From contig NZ_CP019236.1 in assembly GCF_001955695.1 (NCBI RefSeq), positions 2,976,001 to 3,040,000 of the forward strand: DNA of 64,000 bases, read 5' to 3'. The notes under the pieces were generated by a model. That model did not search any database. It was not told where the DNA came from and saw only the letters and a program-made list of their open reading frames with translations. This DNA comes from Rhodoferax koreense. GTDB lineage: Bacteria > Pseudomonadota > Gammaproteobacteria > Burkholderiales > Burkholderiaceae_C. The translations under genes were made by a program, and so were the position numbers. This document shows positions 47,359 through 55,983 of the stretch, piece after piece (the first letter of the stretch is position 1; each line of letters starts with the position of its first letter).

Positions 47359-50346
47359 ATGTCAAAAAGCGCTGCGGGGAAAGTCGGGCCTTGGGAATGG
47401 GCCACCCTCCATTTGGATCGCTTGCTCTATCTGGGGTCCACCTACGCGCTGCCTTTGGCCATCGGCCTGATTTCGCTGCTCGGGCTCATCATCTGGAGTC
47501 CGGTCTATGCCCCCGCAGATGCCCGTCCGCTGGCTTTCAAGGTCGTCCAAGAAACGGCTGCGGCATCCGACATGGACGCGGTGTTGGCCCAGTTGAGGGG
47601 ACTGGGCAGCCTGCAGCACGTCGATACCAGATTGTCTCCCGCCGGGTTCTGGATGTTGTTCACCGTCGGGCCGACCAAGGCCGGCGAGAACACGATGGTG
47701 GAATTTACCTCGCGGCATGCAGTCAGCCTCGCTTGCTGGAACGCCGCCACGAAAACGCCGCTGGGACAGGCCAACCGCGAAACCGCCGACGGCAGCCTAT
47801 CGATCGCCAAGGCCGGCTTCGCGCTGGCCGTCCCGGTCTCGGCGCGGGCCACCGAATACCTTTGCCGCACCAGTGCACTCGGTCCCGCCCGGCTGTCGCT
47901 GGTGCAATGGCCGGCCGCCCAGTTGCAGATCTCTGAACACGAGTTTCACCACAATGCGGGACTGCTCGACGGCGGTCTGACCGTGCTGGCCCTGTTTGTG
48001 CTGATCACAGCGCTGATCAACCGCGAAGGCACCTACCTGCTGTTCGCCACCTGGCTGCTGCTGAACCTGCGTGTGGCCGCACTCTCGGCAGGCTGGGACA
48101 GCCAATGGCTGGGCCGCAGCGTGCCGCAGAACTGGCTGTTCGAAGCTCGGGCCGTGTCGCTGGCCTTGTACTATCTTGTCACGGTCACTTTGTTCAAGAC
48201 CCTGTTCAAGGACGATCTGGCCCGCGTCGGCTACAACGGCCTGATTCGCTTCGCGCAATGGAGCTGCCTGCCGCTGCTGCTGGGGGCGCTGGTGCTGCCG
48301 TACGGCTCCTTCTTGCCCACCATCTGGGTGTCATCCGGCTTCAGCATCGCGGTGCTGAGCTTCCTGTTGACACGCATCCTGCTCAAAACCCGCTCCTATG
48401 TGGCGATGTGGTATGCCGCGTCGCTGGCGATCACGCTGTTCGCGAGCCTGTACGAGGTCATCTCCGCGGCCCTGGGCGTCAAGGGCTTCATCGGCAACAT
48501 CAACAGTGTCACGGCGGCGCTGTCATCCAGCCTGCTGGCTTCGCTGGCGATCGCCGAGCAGATGCGGCAGGAGCACCAGCAGCGCCTGGCCGTGCAGGCC
48601 GAACTCGAGCACACCTACGAAGCGACGCCGATCGGGCTGTTCACGCTGGATCTCAACGGCCGCTTCATGAGCGCGAACCCGGCCATGCGCCGCATGCTCG
48701 GCCCCGATCTGCTCGCGCCAGGCAGCCGCGAATGGCACCGCTATTTCGGCAACGCGGCATGGATGCAGCTGCACCACATGGTGCATTCACACGCCGATGG
48801 CGAGCTCGAGATCAAGCGCGACGGCACGGAGGGCGTGGACAGCCCGAAAAGGTATCTCGTCAAGGCCACGCGCGCGCACGACAAGATCGAAGGCTCGCTG
48901 CAGGACGTGACCGAGAAATCGCGCGCCACCGAAGACCTGCAGTTCATGGCCAACAACGATGCGCTGACCAAGGTGCTGAACCGCCGCGGCATCGAGAAGA
49001 TCCTGAACCATGCCATGCAGCAGCTCGCCGGTGGCCGCTCGCTGGCCCTTGCCTACCTGGACCTGGACCGCTTCAAGCTCATCAACGACCTCTACGGCCA
49101 CAACGCGGGCGACGAAGTGCTGCAGTTGGTCTGCAAGCGCGTGAGCGACATGCTGTCGGTCGGCATGCAGATGGGCCGGGTCGGCGGTGACGAATTCGTG
49201 ATCGTGTTGCCCGACACGCGGATACCGCTGGCCACCGTGATCTGCCAGGGCATCGTGGACAGCATCGGCGCCACGCCCTACCAGATCGGCGACAAGGCCT
49301 TTCACGTGCGCGGCTCGATCGGCCTGATCGAGGTTGCGGCCGACACGCGGCTGAAGGACGCGATGTCCACCGCCGACCGCGCCTGCCGCGAAGCCAAGAG
49401 CGGCGCGGGCGGTGATGGGCTGGTGGTGTACGAAAAGAACGCCGCCGCCTTCCGCCAGCATGAAGCCGAGTTGCAGCTCGTGGAACGGCTGTCGTCCAGC
49501 GTCGCGCTCGACGACCTGTTCGTCGAAATGCAGCCGATCATGTCGCTGACCGCGCCGCTGGACTCGCTCAACTTCGAAGTGCTGCTGCGCATGCGCGGCC
49601 CCGACGGCAAGCTGGTGCCCACCGACCGGCTGATCGCCGCCGGCGAAAGCAGCGGCCACATGGGCCAGATCGACCGTTGGGTGCTGTCCACCACGCTGGC
49701 CTGGCTCAACACCCATGCGGCCCGACTCACGCGCACGCGCTTCGTGTGCATGAACCTGAGCGGCGCCTCGGTGAACGACGAAGCCTTCACGCGCGACGTC
49801 TTCGCCATGCTGGCCCAGAACATCCACATCGCCGGCCACCTGTGCCTGGAGATCACCGAAACCGTGGCCTTGCACGACCTGGAGAACACGCGCCGTTTCA
49901 TCGACCGCGTACGCAGCTACGGCGCCAAGGTTGCACTCGACGATTTCGGCGCGGGCTATACCTCGTTCTCTTACCTCAAGGTGTTGTCGGCCGACCTGCT
50001 GAAGATCGACGGCAGCTTCATCGTCAACATGAACAGCCACCCGGCCAATGTGGCGATCGTCGAGGCCATCGTCAGCCTGGCGCGCAACCTCGGCATGAAG
50101 ACCATCGCCGAATGGGCCGAGGACACCGCCACGGTGCAGACCCTGACCGAGATCGGTGTCGACTACGTCCAGGGCTACGCCGTGGCCCGGCCGCAGCTGC
50201 CACAGGAAATCCTGGCCGCCACCTCATCGGCCAGCTTCATCAAGGACCAGGAATTGCTGCGGCTGGTGGACCTCATGGGCCAGCCCGGTGCGGACCTGCT
50301 GCAGGTCGAAATGTTCGCGCCCAACAGGCCGCGCAACGTGCATTAA
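47359..50346 (+). CDS. Membrane GGDEF/EAL protein with 7TM and PAS domains
   Basis: The 995-aa protein starts with a membrane helix (TYALPLAIGLISLLGLIIW), then a periplasmic part to ~190 and a run of about seven helices (~200-400) like 7TMR-DISM sensors. A PAS domain (~420-520) follows, then GGDEF with an intact GGDEF motif near 609 (RVGGDEFVIVL), and an EAL domain (~730-985) with EVLLR in place of EALLR, but LEITETVALHD, DDFGAGYTSFS, KIDGSFI and QGYAVARP conserved. Catalytic residues of both halves appear present, so cyclic-di-GMP synthesis or breakdown are both possible; the allosteric RxxD site is not clear. ATG 47359 gives MSKSAAGKVGPWEW. Confidence 0.92.
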   Translation: MSKSAAGKVGPWEWATLHLDRLLYLGSTYALPLAIGLISLLGLIIWSPVYAPADARPLAFKVVQETAAASDMDAVLAQLRGLGSLQHVDTRLSPAGFWMLFTVGPTKAGENTMVEFTSRHAVSLACWNAATKTPLGQANRETADGSLSIAKAGFALAVPVSARATEYLCRTSALGPARLSLVQWPAAQLQISEHEFHHNAGLLDGGLTVLALFVLITALINREGTYLLFATWLLLNLRVAALSAGWDSQWLGRSVPQNWLFEARAVSLALYYLVTVTLFKTLFKDDLARVGYNGLIRFAQWSCLPLLLGALVLPYGSFLPTIWVSSGFSIAVLSFLLTRILLKTRSYVAMWYAASLAITLFASLYEVISAALGVKGFIGNINSVTAALSSSLLASLAIAEQMRQEHQQRLAVQAELEHTYEATPIGLFTLDLNGRFMSANPAMRRMLGPDLLAPGSREWHRYFGNAAWMQLHHMVHSHADGELEIKRDGTEGVDSPKRYLVKATRAHDKIEGSLQDVTEKSRATEDLQFMANNDALTKVLNRRGIEKILNHAMQQLAGGRSLALAYLDLDRFKLINDLYGHNAGDEVLQLVCKRVSDMLSVGMQMGRVGGDEFVIVLPDTRIPLATVICQGIVDSIGATPYQIGDKAFHVRGSIGLIEVAADTRLKDAMSTADRACREAKSGAGGDGLVVYEKNAAAFRQHEAELQLVERLSSSVALDDLFVEMQPIMSLTAPLDSLNFEVLLRMRGPDGKLVPTDRLIAAGESSGHMGQIDRWVLSTTLAWLNTHAARLTRTRFVCMNLSGASVNDEAFTRDVFAMLAQNIHIAGHLCLEITETVALHDLENTRRFIDRVRSYGAKVALDDFGAGYTSFSYLKVLSADLLKIDGSFIVNMNSHPANVAIVEAIVSLARNLGMKTIAEWAEDTATVQTLTEIGVDYVQGYAVARPQLPQEILAATSSASFIKDQELLRLVDLMGQPGADLLQVEMFAPNRPRNVH

Positions 50347-50460
50347 CGTCACCTGGCCCCCCGTCGATCGATAGCCTGTCGGTTGGCGCCGACCATCGGC
50401 GGCGGCTCGTGCCACCCCCGCGCCGCAGTGGGGTCGGGTGCTATATTGAGCCTGAACTGT

Positions 50461-50489
50461 TTGACAATCATCACTTTAACCATTGCAAC
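50461..50489 (+). promoter_or_regulatory. Possible promoter of the stressosome operon
   Basis: A consensus TTGACA lies at 50461-50466 in an AT-rich strip 34 bp before the RsbR start. No good -10 box lies at 17 bp (TGCAAC), so a different sigma factor or activator may be used. A TATATT is at 50442. The 153-bp gap also contains weak hairpins. Confidence 0.3.
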
Positions 50490-50499
50490 GAGCGAACCA

Positions 50500-51342
50500 A
50501 TGAAATCCAACGAGAAAGCGGTTGCGGAGACGATCGCGAAACACGAGTCCACCATCCTGGATGCCTGGCTGGACCAACCGGCCGCAAAGCTGTCCAAGGC
50601 GGGGCGAGACGAGGCGACGGAAATCCTGGCGTCATTGCGCGAAACGCTGCTATCGAGCGATGCGCACGATCTTGACGGCAGCGCGTGGAAGACCGTCAGG
50701 AAGGCGCTGGAAGACTTCTCCTCCACCCGGGTCAGCCAAGGTTTCACGGGAGGCGCCACCAGCGCCTTCGTGTTGTTCCTCAAGGGGCCGATCTTCAAGG
50801 CGCTGGAGCAGCAGGCCGATGGCGACCTCGGCGGCTTCGCGAACAACGTCAATGTCACGACCGCCGTCGTGGACCGCATGGCCCAATGGACAGTGGACTT
50901 CTACCAGTCCATGCGCGAAGGGGTGATCACGCGCCAGCAACAGGAATTGCTGGAACTGTCCACGCCGGTCATCAAGCTGTGGGACGGCATTCTGGCCGTG
51001 CCCATGATCGGCACGCTGGACAGCAGCCGCACGCAACTCGTCATGGAGACCCTGCTGCAACGCATCGTCGAGACAGAGTCCGAACTGGCCATCATCGATA
51101 TCACCGGCGTGCCCACGGTGGATACGCTGGTGGCGCAGCATCTGCTGAAAACCGTGGCCGCCATCCGGTTGATGGGTGCGGACTGCATCATCAGCGGTGT
51201 GCGACCGCAGATCGCGCAGACCATCGTGCACCTGGGCATCGACCTGCAGTCCGTGCTCTCCAAGGCGTCGCTGGCCAACGCGCTCAAGCTCGCCTTGAAA
51301 CGCACGGGCTACATCATCAAGAAGATCGACTCGGCGACATAG
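50500..51342 (+). CDS. rsbR: RsbR-type stressosome scaffold protein
   Basis: RsbR with RsbS forms the stressosome core that senses stress through N-terminal turrets. The 280-aa protein has an N-terminal helical globin-like domain (residues ~1-150, FGGATSAFVLFLKGPIF-like helix) and a C-terminal STAS domain. The two phosphorylated threonines known from Bacillus subtilis (T171, T205) correspond to T209 in GVPTVDTLVAQHL and T241 in PQIAQTIVHLGIDL, both conserved with context. Length equals that of B. subtilis RsbRA (~274). It starts the rsbRST operon, and the stop is 2 bp from the rsbS start. Confidence 0.95.
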   Translation: MKSNEKAVAETIAKHESTILDAWLDQPAAKLSKAGRDEATEILASLRETLLSSDAHDLDGSAWKTVRKALEDFSSTRVSQGFTGGATSAFVLFLKGPIFKALEQQADGDLGGFANNVNVTTAVVDRMAQWTVDFYQSMREGVITRQQQELLELSTPVIKLWDGILAVPMIGTLDSSRTQLVMETLLQRIVETESELAIIDITGVPTVDTLVAQHLLKTVAAIRLMGADCIISGVRPQIAQTIVHLGIDLQSVLSKASLANALKLALKRTGYIIKKIDSAT

Positions 51343-51343
51343 C

Positions 51344-51718
51344 ATGTACCGCATACCCATTCTTCAGATGGATCGTGCGCTGCTGGTGACGATCCAGGTC
51401 GATATGGAAGACCAGACGGCGTTGCAACTGCAGGACGACCTGGCGGAAAAGATTGCCGAAACCGGTGCCAACGGCGTGCTGATCGACATCTCGGCGCTCG
51501 AGATCGTCGACTCCTTCGTGGGTCGCATGCTGGCCGCCATCTCCGGCATCGGCAAGGTGCTGGATGCGTCAACCGTGGTGGTCGGCATGCAGCCTGCCGT
51601 CGCCATCACGCTGGTCGAGTTGGGTCTGTCGCTGGAAGGTGTCAAGACGGCGCTCAATGTGCGGCGCGGTCTGAAGATGCTGGCGCAAGCCGCGGCGGGA
51701 GAAGACGTTGAGCAATGA
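51344..51718 (+). CDS. rsbS: RsbS-type STAS stressosome protein
   Basis: The 124-aa protein is a lone STAS domain with the RsbS signature: IPILQMDRALLVTIQVDMEDQTAL, LIDISALEIVDSFVGRML (phospho-Ser at S57, matching S59 of B. subtilis), and STVVVGMQPAVAITLVELG. RsbS holds RsbT in the stressosome until phosphorylated. It sits between rsbR and rsbT, with its stop overlapping rsbT by 11 bp. Confidence 0.95.
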   Translation: MYRIPILQMDRALLVTIQVDMEDQTALQLQDDLAEKIAETGANGVLIDISALEIVDSFVGRMLAAISGIGKVLDASTVVVGMQPAVAITLVELGLSLEGVKTALNVRRGLKMLAQAAAGEDVEQ

Positions 51719-52112
51719 GACGTCGGGCACAGCGTCATTGCGCACCGAAGCCGACATCGTCGGCAGTCGCCAGCTTGTGCGAAAGCTTTGTGCTGCGCTC
51801 AAGTTTTCGCTGGTGGACCAGACCAAGATGATCACTGCGGCGAGCGAATTGTCGCGAAACACGGTCACTTACGGCGGTGGTGGTGAAATGCGCTGGGAGA
51901 TCGTCAGCGTAGGGATCAAGCAAGGACTCAAGCTCGAGTTTTGCGATCAAGGCCCTGGCATTCCGGATCTGGCGCTCGCACTGAAGGACGGCTGGACTTC
52001 GGGCAAAGGCATGGGCCTGGGCCTTTCGGGCAGCAAGCGGCTCGTGCACGACTTTGAAATCACGTCGGAAGTTGGACGGGGCACTCGTGTCAGTGTGACG
52101 CGGTGGAAGTAA
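51708..52112 (+). CDS. rsbT: RsbT-type serine/threonine switch kinase
   Basis: RsbT phosphorylates RsbR and RsbS and then dissociates to act on its partner. The 134-aa GHKL-type kinase has the N-box AASELSRNTVTYG, G1 box CDQGPGIPD and G2 GMGLGLSGSKRLV. The start is a TTG inside the rsbS end, which signals translational coupling. Length matches B. subtilis RsbT (~133). It overlaps the next gene by 10 bp. No RsbU is nearby, so its partner here is probably the phosphatase fusion or one of the kinases. Confidence 0.94.
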   Translation: MSNETSGTASLRTEADIVGSRQLVRKLCAALKFSLVDQTKMITAASELSRNTVTYGGGGEMRWEIVSVGIKQGLKLEFCDQGPGIPDLALALKDGWTSGKGMGLGLSGSKRLVHDFEITSEVGRGTRVSVTRWK

Positions 52113-53119
52113 GGCGCGGCAGCCCTCACCTTGCCTTCCCGATGGATGAGATCACCCGTGTCGGCGAGGCCCGCAGGCACGCCGCCTTGCTCATGGCGTC
52201 CATCGGCTTCGACACCACGACCGCGGGCCGGGTGGCCTTGATCGTGACTGAATTGGGTACCAACCTGGTCAAACACGCGCGACAGGGCAAGTTGTTGATC
52301 GCCAGCCGCAGCATTGGCGAAATTGCCGAGATGGAAATCGTCTCGATGGATGCCGGTCCGGGCATTCCCAACCTGGATCGTGCGATGGCCGACGGCTATT
52401 CGACCGGTGGCACATCGGGTACGGGGCTTGGCGCGGTCCGTCGGCTGGCCTGCGACTTCGACGCCTATTCGGACCTGGTTGCCGGCACCGTCATCGTTGC
52501 CCGCGTCCGTCCGCAGGGCGCCAGCGCGCCCGGAGATTTCCTCTGCGCTGCCATGGGGCTGGCCGCGCCAGGTGAACTGGCGTGCGGCGATGGCTGGGCG
52601 ATCGCCGTGGATGGCAAGCGCGCAGCTGTCTTGCTGGCCGACGGTCTGGGTCATGGGCCTCAGGCTTCGGAAGCGGCGCAAGCCGCCGTGGCGCTGTTCG
52701 CCAGGCAGCCATTCGCCGACCTCAAACGCCAGGTGGAGGATGCCCACGTCGCCCTGCGCATGACACGCGGCGCGGCCCTGTCGGTGGTCCAGCTGGACCG
52801 CGACGAAGCAACGATCCGCTCGGCGGGCGCGGGCAACGTGCTGATCCGGATGGTCTCGGGCACGCAGAACCGCAGCCTGATGGCGCAGCACGGAACGGTC
52901 GGGGTGCAGATCAAGCGGGTGGAAGAACTGCAAAACAGCTGGCCGGAGCACGCCATGGTGGTGCTGCACACGGACGGCGTCATCTCGCGCTGGCCGGCCG
53001 AAGCGTTGACGCCGCTGCTCAACCACGACCCCGGCCTGGCCGCTGCCGTGCTGCTGCGCGACTACGTGCGCGGAAAAGACGACGCCACCGTGGTGGTGTT
53101 GAGACGCAGGAATCCATGA
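52103..53119 (+). CDS. HATPase-SpoIIE phosphatase fusion (RsbX-like)
   Basis: The 338-aa protein has an N-terminal GHKL ATPase half (~1-140; ELGTNLVKHARQG as N-box, DAGPGIPNLDRAM as G1, GTGLGAVRRLA as G2) and a C-terminal PP2C-like SpoIIE half (~145-338; AVLLADGLGHGPQASEAA with the metal Asp, HTDGVISRW, GKDDATVVVLR). RsbX of Bacillus is a phosphatase that resets the stressosome and has only the second half; here the kinase-like half is fused, so the same protein may both phosphorylate and dephosphorylate RsbR/RsbS, which is an inference. It starts with GTG in the rsbT end and ends within the next start codon region. Confidence 0.9.
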   Translation: MEVRRGSPHLAFPMDEITRVGEARRHAALLMASIGFDTTTAGRVALIVTELGTNLVKHARQGKLLIASRSIGEIAEMEIVSMDAGPGIPNLDRAMADGYSTGGTSGTGLGAVRRLACDFDAYSDLVAGTVIVARVRPQGASAPGDFLCAAMGLAAPGELACGDGWAIAVDGKRAAVLLADGLGHGPQASEAAQAAVALFARQPFADLKRQVEDAHVALRMTRGAALSVVQLDRDEATIRSAGAGNVLIRMVSGTQNRSLMAQHGTVGVQIKRVEELQNSWPEHAMVVLHTDGVISRWPAEALTPLLNHDPGLAAAVLLRDYVRGKDDATVVVLRRRNP

Positions 53120-54036
53120 TGACCGACCCGATCGACACCTCTCAAACGGCGAACGACGTCGTCCCCCGCGCGGCGGAAGAACTGTTGCTGCGGTTGAGCG
53201 AGAAGGAGCGCGAGCTCGACGAACTGCGCGCAGAACTTGATGAAACCAACCGTGGCGTCCTGGCGTTGTATGCGGAACTCGAGTCCCAGGCCGACGACCT
53301 GAAGCGCGCCACCGAGCTCAAGAGCCGTTTCCTGGCCTACATGAGCCATGAATTCCGGACGCCGATCGGAGCCATCCTGAGCATCGCACGGATCCTGCAG
53401 GACCGCCTGGATGGGCCGTTGACCGAGGAACAGGAACGGCAGGTCGGCTTCATTCAAAAGACGGCCACCGAATTTTCCGACATGGTCGATGACCTGCTCG
53501 ACCTGGCGAAAGTGGAAGCCGGCCGCATCGACGTCTCCCCTGCCTGGTTCGACATGGTGGACCTGTTCTCGGCGTTGCGCGGGATGTTCAAACCGGTGCT
53601 GGTCAATCCCGAAGTCACGCTCATCTTCGAGGAGCCGGTGGGCGTGCCGAAACTGTTCGCTGACGACCGCAAGCTGGCGCAGATCCTGAGAAATTTCATC
53701 AGCAACGCGCTGAAGTTCACCCAGAAAGGCGAGATCCGCGTGGCGGCCCGTCGCAGCGGCGACGAGGTGACGTTCTCGGTGTCGGACACCGGCATCGGCA
53801 TCGCGCCCGAATTCCACCACGCTATTTTCCAGGACTATTCGCAGATCGATTCTCCGATCCAGAAGCGGCTGCGCGGCACCGGACTCGGACTGTCCCTGAG
53901 CAAACGGCTCGCGGAACTGCTCGGGGGCCGTGTCGAGGTCACCAGTGAACTGCAGAAGGGATCTTGCTTCTGCGTCACGATTCCCGTCGCGGCGCCGCGA
54001 AGCGATGCGTCGGATGCCGGAGGGTCGGATGCCTGA
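53116..54036 (+). CDS. Soluble sensor histidine kinase with coiled-coil N-terminus
   Basis: The 306-aa protein has an N-terminal coiled coil (residues 20-72, LSEKERELDELRAELDE) but no input domain or membrane helix, then HisKA with H78 in FLAYMSHEFRTPIGAI and HATPase motifs RNFISNALKFT, DTGIGIA and GTGLGLSLSKRL. It lacks a receiver domain. It is coupled to the SpoIIE fusion (ATG overlapping its stop) and to the next gene. The missing sensory domain suggests it is controlled by another protein, most plausibly RsbT or the stressosome. Confidence 0.92.
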   Translation: MMTDPIDTSQTANDVVPRAAEELLLRLSEKERELDELRAELDETNRGVLALYAELESQADDLKRATELKSRFLAYMSHEFRTPIGAILSIARILQDRLDGPLTEEQERQVGFIQKTATEFSDMVDDLLDLAKVEAGRIDVSPAWFDMVDLFSALRGMFKPVLVNPEVTLIFEEPVGVPKLFADDRKLAQILRNFISNALKFTQKGEIRVAARRSGDEVTFSVSDTGIGIAPEFHHAIFQDYSQIDSPIQKRLRGTGLGLSLSKRLAELLGGRVEVTSELQKGSCFCVTIPVAAPRSDASDAGGSDA

Positions 54037-55975
54037 AGTCACGCCAAGCCTGAACGTCTCCATCGATCGCTCGAAACACACCGTGCTGGTGGTGGACGAC
54101 AACCCCGTCACGCGGTACGCCACCGTGCGCACGCTGACGGCCGCCGGATTCATGGCAAAGGAAGCCGATTCCGGCGGCGAAGCCATCGTGTCGGCGGCGT
54201 CGGGCGTTTCGGCGGTGGTGCTCGACGTGAACCTGCCGGATATCAACGGCTTCGAGGTCTGCCGCCGGCTGCGCCAGCAGCCGACGACCACCGCCATCCC
54301 CGTCGTCCATCTTTCGGCGGCATTCGTCTCCGACACGGACAAGGTGGCAGGCCTGAATGCGGGCGCGGACGCCTATCTGATCCATCCTGCGGAACCGGCG
54401 CTGCTGATCGCCTCGGTGCAGGCGCTGATCCGGGCGCGGATGGCCGAGGAGCGCGTGCACCGCAGCGAGGCCAAGTTTCGATCGATCTACGACCAAGCCC
54501 AGAGCGGCATCGCGCTCATCGACGCCGCAGGCCACTTCCGCGACGCCAATCCCGTCATGCTGCGGATGCTGGGGCGCACCGCGGACGCCGTGATCGGTCG
54601 TTCGATCCTCGAATTCGTCGCGCCGCCAGACCGGACAAGGGTGGAGGCTCTGACATCCAGCGTCGCCTTGAACCAGGAGAGCGCGCGCGACGAATGCCAA
54701 TTCCTGACGCCGGCAGGCCTGCCTGTGCATGCCGAACTCAGCGTGTCGTTGCCGGTGGAGAATGACTTGCGCATCGTTGCCGTGGCCGACATCTCGGACC
54801 GGGTGGCACTGGAGCGCGAGCGCCAGGCGCTGCTCGACCGGGAACAGGCCGCGCGGGTGGCGGCCGAGAAACACAGCCGCAGCAAGGATGACTTCGTCGC
54901 CGTCCTGTCCCATGAACTGCGTAATCCGCTCAGCGCCATCCTGATGAACGTCCACCAGCTGGGGCGCCAGAACCCGCCCGAAAAATTCATCAAATTCATT
55001 GACGCGATACAGCGCAATGCCAGCACCCAGGCACGCATCATCTCCGACATCCTGGATGTGTCTCGCATCAATTCGGGCAAGCTGAGTCTGGAGCTCGAGT
55101 GGATCGATCCGGCCGCGCTGATCGCTTCATCACTGGATTCGATGAAACCGTTGGCCGACAAGAGAGGGATTGTGCTGCAGGTTTCGGACGCACCCGCCGG
55201 TTGCATGGCCTACCTGGACGGCGCAAGATTCCAGCAAATTTTCTGGAACATCCTGAACAACGCCATCAAGTTCTCCAACCAGGACGCAACCGTCGAAGTG
55301 TCCCTTGTGCTGCGCGAAGGTGAACTGATTCTTTGCGTGAAAGACCACGGCAAAGGTATCGACGCGGCGTTCATCCCACGCATTTTCGACAAGTTCGCGC
55401 AGACGGACTTGCCTGGTAGCCGCTCGGCAGGCGGCCTCGGGCTGGGCATGTCCATCGTCAAACACCTGGTGGAACTCCATAGCGGCACCGTCGCCGTCGA
55501 AAGCCCCGGCCTGGGCCAAGGCACGACGGTCACCGTCAAACTGCCTCAAAAGATCGCGGCGGCGGCTGACCTTGCCGGAGGCGACAGCAACGACATGTAC
55601 TTTCTGACCGGTCGAAAAATCCTGCTGGTGGAAGACGACCGTGAAGCGGCCGATCTGCTGGTCCTCATTCTGCAGGACAGGGGCGCGCAGGTGCAATGGG
55701 CGTGCGACGCCAGGGAGGGGCTGCTGGCCCTGGCGGAAACGGGTTTCGACCTGATCGTCAGCGACATCGGTCTGCCTGGCATGGACGGGCATCAACTGCT
55801 GCGCACCGTCCGCTCCGGCGCCGGTCGCAACGCCCGAATTCCCGCGATCGCGCTGACAGCCTTCGGACGGGACAGCGACAAACAAACGGCGGCTGAGGCC
55901 GGCTTCGACATCCACCTCTCCAAGCCGCTGGAGCCCCATCGCCTGCTGGGCGCGATGAAGCAGTTGATGGCGTAG
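54029..55975 (+). CDS. Hybrid kinase REC-PAS-HisKA-HATPase-REC
   Basis: The 648-aa soluble protein has a receiver domain (D66 in AVVLDVNLPDING; VVDDNPVTRYATV), a PAS domain (~145-260), HisKA (H295 in FVAVLSHELRNPLSAI), HATPase (FWNILNNAIKFSN, DHGKGIDA, GLGLGMSIVKHL) and a C-terminal receiver (~530-648; Asp ~580 in LIVSDIGLPGMDG). I start at ATG 54029 (MPEVTPSLNVSIDRSK), preceded by CCGGAGGGTCGG; the longer frame is an out-of-phase read of the previous gene. It overlaps the previous stop by 8 bp. The operon ends here, with no DNA-binding output domain. Confidence 0.92.
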   Translation: MPEVTPSLNVSIDRSKHTVLVVDDNPVTRYATVRTLTAAGFMAKEADSGGEAIVSAASGVSAVVLDVNLPDINGFEVCRRLRQQPTTTAIPVVHLSAAFVSDTDKVAGLNAGADAYLIHPAEPALLIASVQALIRARMAEERVHRSEAKFRSIYDQAQSGIALIDAAGHFRDANPVMLRMLGRTADAVIGRSILEFVAPPDRTRVEALTSSVALNQESARDECQFLTPAGLPVHAELSVSLPVENDLRIVAVADISDRVALERERQALLDREQAARVAAEKHSRSKDDFVAVLSHELRNPLSAILMNVHQLGRQNPPEKFIKFIDAIQRNASTQARIISDILDVSRINSGKLSLELEWIDPAALIASSLDSMKPLADKRGIVLQVSDAPAGCMAYLDGARFQQIFWNILNNAIKFSNQDATVEVSLVLREGELILCVKDHGKGIDAAFIPRIFDKFAQTDLPGSRSAGGLGLGMSIVKHLVELHSGTVAVESPGLGQGTTVTVKLPQKIAAAADLAGGDSNDMYFLTGRKILLVEDDREAADLLVLILQDRGAQVQWACDAREGLLALAETGFDLIVSDIGLPGMDGHQLLRTVRSGAGRNARIPAIALTAFGRDSDKQTAAEAGFDIHLSKPLEPHRLLGAMKQLMA

Positions 55976-55983
55976 TCGCCTCT

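Noticed and set aside
50500..53119. Classical sigma-B operon
   Set aside because: No RsbU, RsbV, RsbW or sigma-B gene follows; the downstream genes are kinases.
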